NCBI RefSeq assembly: GCF_029392315.1 | Contig: NZ_CP113939.1 | Location: 620,001 to 684,000, forward strand | Reading direction: 5' to 3' | Length of the DNA: 64,000 nt | Origin: Bifidobacterium sp. ESL0690 | GTDB taxonomy: Bacteria > Actinomycetota > Actinomycetes > Actinomycetales > Bifidobacteriaceae | In this document: piece by piece, positions 62,627 through 64,000 of the stretch | Numbering within the stretch: position 1 is the stretch's first letter | Layout of the letters: the number at the start of each line of letters is the position of its first letter | Notes under the pieces: model-generated | Told to the model about the DNA's origin: nothing | Seen by the model: only the letters and a program-made list of their open reading frames with translations | Database searches by the model: none | Program-made: the position numbers and the translations under genes

Positions 62627-63574
62627 ATGAGAGTAACAGTGTTGAAGAAAGTTTTGTCTGTCGTTGTTTCTGCGTCATTTCTGCTTGTTGGGTTGCAGGG
62701 TTGCAGCTTATCGACGAGAAATTCGGAAAATGGTTTTAAACCCAATGCAGATGCGGGTACAAGCGAAAGACAGTCCGCACAGGTTCGTGAATACAAGGGC
62801 GGGTTATCAGTAAAATCGGTTATCAAAGATTCAGGTTATAAGAATTTGACACAGGCCATCAACAGTGCGCCAGACAAAGTCGAAGAGTACGTTAGAGACT
62901 GGCTGATTGAGAAAGGAGGTTACGAGCGCAACCAAACTATGCGTTTCGAAAAAGACGGTAATATCTCAAAGATGAGTGTCGAGGCCGGAACCGGCAATCT
63001 TTTTATCTACATTCCTACTGTCAGCGATAAACAGTGCAAAGAAAATGAATTTTGTTTGGGATTCAGCTCCTTTACGGATTCTCCCCAAGGGCCGGTAGGA
63101 TATAACTATTACACCGAAGTGGCTGGTTCAATCCCGACGAAAGAACAAACAGACCAAGTAATAGCCGATGAGCGTCTGGAAGATTGGGGTGACCCGTATA
63201 AAGCTGGCCTATCCGCTGAAGAGATAGCCCAAGCCACAGGCTATACTTCAATGGAAAAAGCTTCAAAGGGTGACTACAAGAAAGTCACTGATTTTATCAC
63301 AACTTGGATGAACAAACATGGCTACAGCAAAATTCGTTGTGAATTGCACGATGATTATCTTACGGTAGATGCTGATTTTTCTGCAAATGGCCATAGCGGT
63401 TCAATAAGCATCATTGTTTGGTATGAAACCGAAAGGAAAGATTACGATTTGCGGAACTTCAGCCTAGATTATTCTTCAAAAGAAAACAGTTATCGATTTT
63501 ATTCTCATCGATCCGATAGGATCCCAACAGCCGATGATGCAGAGCGGCTGATGCAAGAAAAAATATTAGTATAA
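62627..63574 (+). CDS. Predicted lipoprotein, AT-rich, unknown function
   Basis: 315 residues. A signal peptide ends in a lipobox, VGLQGC, with the lipidated Cys at about residue 26. The exported part shows two similar modules of about 100 residues: VKSVIKDSGYKNLTQAINSAPDKVEEYVRDWLIEKGGY and later IAQATGYTSMEKASKGDYKKVTDFITTWMNKHGY, each a helix pair followed by a strand-rich stretch. The function is unknown. Codon use is more A/T-rich than the neighbours, suggesting later acquisition. GTGAAAAT precedes the ATG. Confidence 0.7.
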   Translation: MRVTVLKKVLSVVVSASFLLVGLQGCSLSTRNSENGFKPNADAGTSERQSAQVREYKGGLSVKSVIKDSGYKNLTQAINSAPDKVEEYVRDWLIEKGGYERNQTMRFEKDGNISKMSVEAGTGNLFIYIPTVSDKQCKENEFCLGFSSFTDSPQGPVGYNYYTEVAGSIPTKEQTDQVIADERLEDWGDPYKAGLSAEEIAQATGYTSMEKASKGDYKKVTDFITTWMNKHGYSKIRCELHDDYLTVDADFSANGHSGSISIIVWYETERKDYDLRNFSLDYSSKENSYRFYSHRSDRIPTADDAERLMQEKILV

Positions 63575-63751
63575 GTTATATTTCTGTGATTTTGGTGTGG
63601 AAAATAAGGTGTGTCTGAGCGGTCCTCGACTGCTACGATGGTCGAATCGTGCCGTTCGCTGACCGTCGGCTTCGGGTTCTTGAACTAAGCTCCCAGTTTT
63701 GTCTTCTTTTTCGCAGCATTTTGTCACTCGCAATCGTATCAGCTCTACTAG

Positions 63752-63802
63752 TTCATCAGGGTTAAATGCCAAAATGAACTTTTGGTATTTAACCCTGATG
63801 AA
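63752..63802. repeat. 23-bp inverted repeat (51-bp hairpin)
   Basis: TTCATCAGGGTTAAATGCCA (63752 on) plus AAA is mirrored by TTTTGGTATTTAACCCTGAT (63780 on) plus GAA, with a single mismatch and a five-base loop. No long T-run follows on either strand. It lies between the lipoprotein gene and the edge acetyltransferase, both of which end toward it, so it may be a bidirectional terminator or the trace of a mobile element. Confidence 0.7.
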
Positions 63803-63838
63803 ATACTATGACAGCAGCAGCTAGACGCATTGAAAAAA

Positions 63839-64000
63839 CTAATCTTGTGCTCGTTTCTCCAACACCATATCAACGTGCGGAATACCATCTTCCAGATACA
63901 CCGCCGAAATGGACTTGAACCCAAATGAAGCGTAGAAATCCTTCAGATAGCTTTGCGCTTGGATTTTGACGCCTTGGCCTGGGTGCCGCTTGGCAATCTC
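63839..64000 (-). CDS. ElaA-like GNAT acetyltransferase, C-terminal part, cut by window edge
   Basis: The last 53 codons of a minus-strand gene that enters from the right edge. IQAQSYLKDFYASFGFKSIS and VYLEDGIPHVDMVLEKR match the end of ElaA-type acetyltransferases (LQAQAHLQNYYRQFGF, EDGIPHIGM). The stop is at 63839-63841. The N-terminal catalytic part is outside the window, so activity cannot be judged. Confidence 0.8.
   Translation of the reverse strand, partial: EIAKRHPGQGVKIQAQSYLKDFYASFGFKSISAVYLEDGIPHVDMVLEKRAQD

Noticed and set aside
63566-63772. Minus-strand frame of 68 codons beginning MAFNPDELVELIRLR
   Set aside because: The first 20 residues look protein-like, but the rest does not, and the start lies inside the 23-bp inverted repeat. 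It could be a decayed gene end; not supported enough to annotate.

Overview
The window is high-GC DNA from an actinobacterium, most likely Bifidobacterium or a close relative. This rests on gene content read from memory of the family: a complete S10-spc-alpha ribosomal cluster without map or rpsD, a bifunctional AdhE just upstream, a nusA-infB-rbfA-truB-ribF block, the actinobacterial mini-protein bS22, and several conserved proteins carrying long low-complexity tails. The species cannot be named from the sequence alone.

Layout. 1-7.6 kb holds the start of dinB (minus strand), an RhtA-like exporter, tRNA-Ser(GCU), a DUF2165 membrane protein, an AT-rich accessory cassette (DUF1643-like gene divergent from a coupled DUF6978-like/DUF1828-like pair), a GNAT acetyltransferase, a YigZ-family protein and a repeat protein. 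7.8-16.2 kb holds rplM-rpsI, a zinc alcohol dehydrogenase with a VOC protein, a ROK regulator, adhE and a family 2 glycosyltransferase. 16.3-32.1 kb is the ribosomal block from rpsJ to rplQ, including secY, adk, infA and rpoA. 32.2-42.5 kb covers truA, tRNA-Ser(CGA), a lipoprotein, nusA, infB, rbfA, truB and ribF. 42.5-56.8 kb is mixed: a DUF985 cupin, a MacB-like ABC exporter, radA, bS22, tpx, rpiA, an RNase H with a large C-terminal extension, phosphoglucomutase, a DUF3290/DUF421 pair and a diacylglycerol-kinase-like lipid kinase. 57-62.3 kb holds two tandem amino-acid permeases of the HAAAP/SdaC type, serS and tRNA-Ser(UGA). The right edge has a lipoprotein gene of lower GC and the end of an ElaA-like acetyltransferase.

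How the genes work together. Most of the window serves translation and transcription: ribosomal proteins, IF1, IF2, NusA, the RNA polymerase alpha subunit, RbfA, two pseudouridine synthases, SerRS and three serine tRNAs. AdhE (ethanol formation, NAD regeneration), RpiA and Pgm belong to the central sugar fermentation expected of bifidobacteria. Tpx handles peroxides in an anaerobe.

The most unusual material is non-coding or low complexity. There are two arrays of about 62-66 bp hairpin-forming degenerate repeats at unlinked loci. A decaying 36-bp repeat array seems to be derived from the last codons of the DUF421 gene. A permease duplication copied a long 5' leader along with the gene. Asn/Ser/Gly/Asp-rich inserts or tails interrupt TruA, TruB, RibF, the DUF985 protein, RNase H and SecY. 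No CRISPR array, intact insertion sequence, prophage or rRNA gene is visible. All family assignments come from reading motifs; no database search was possible.
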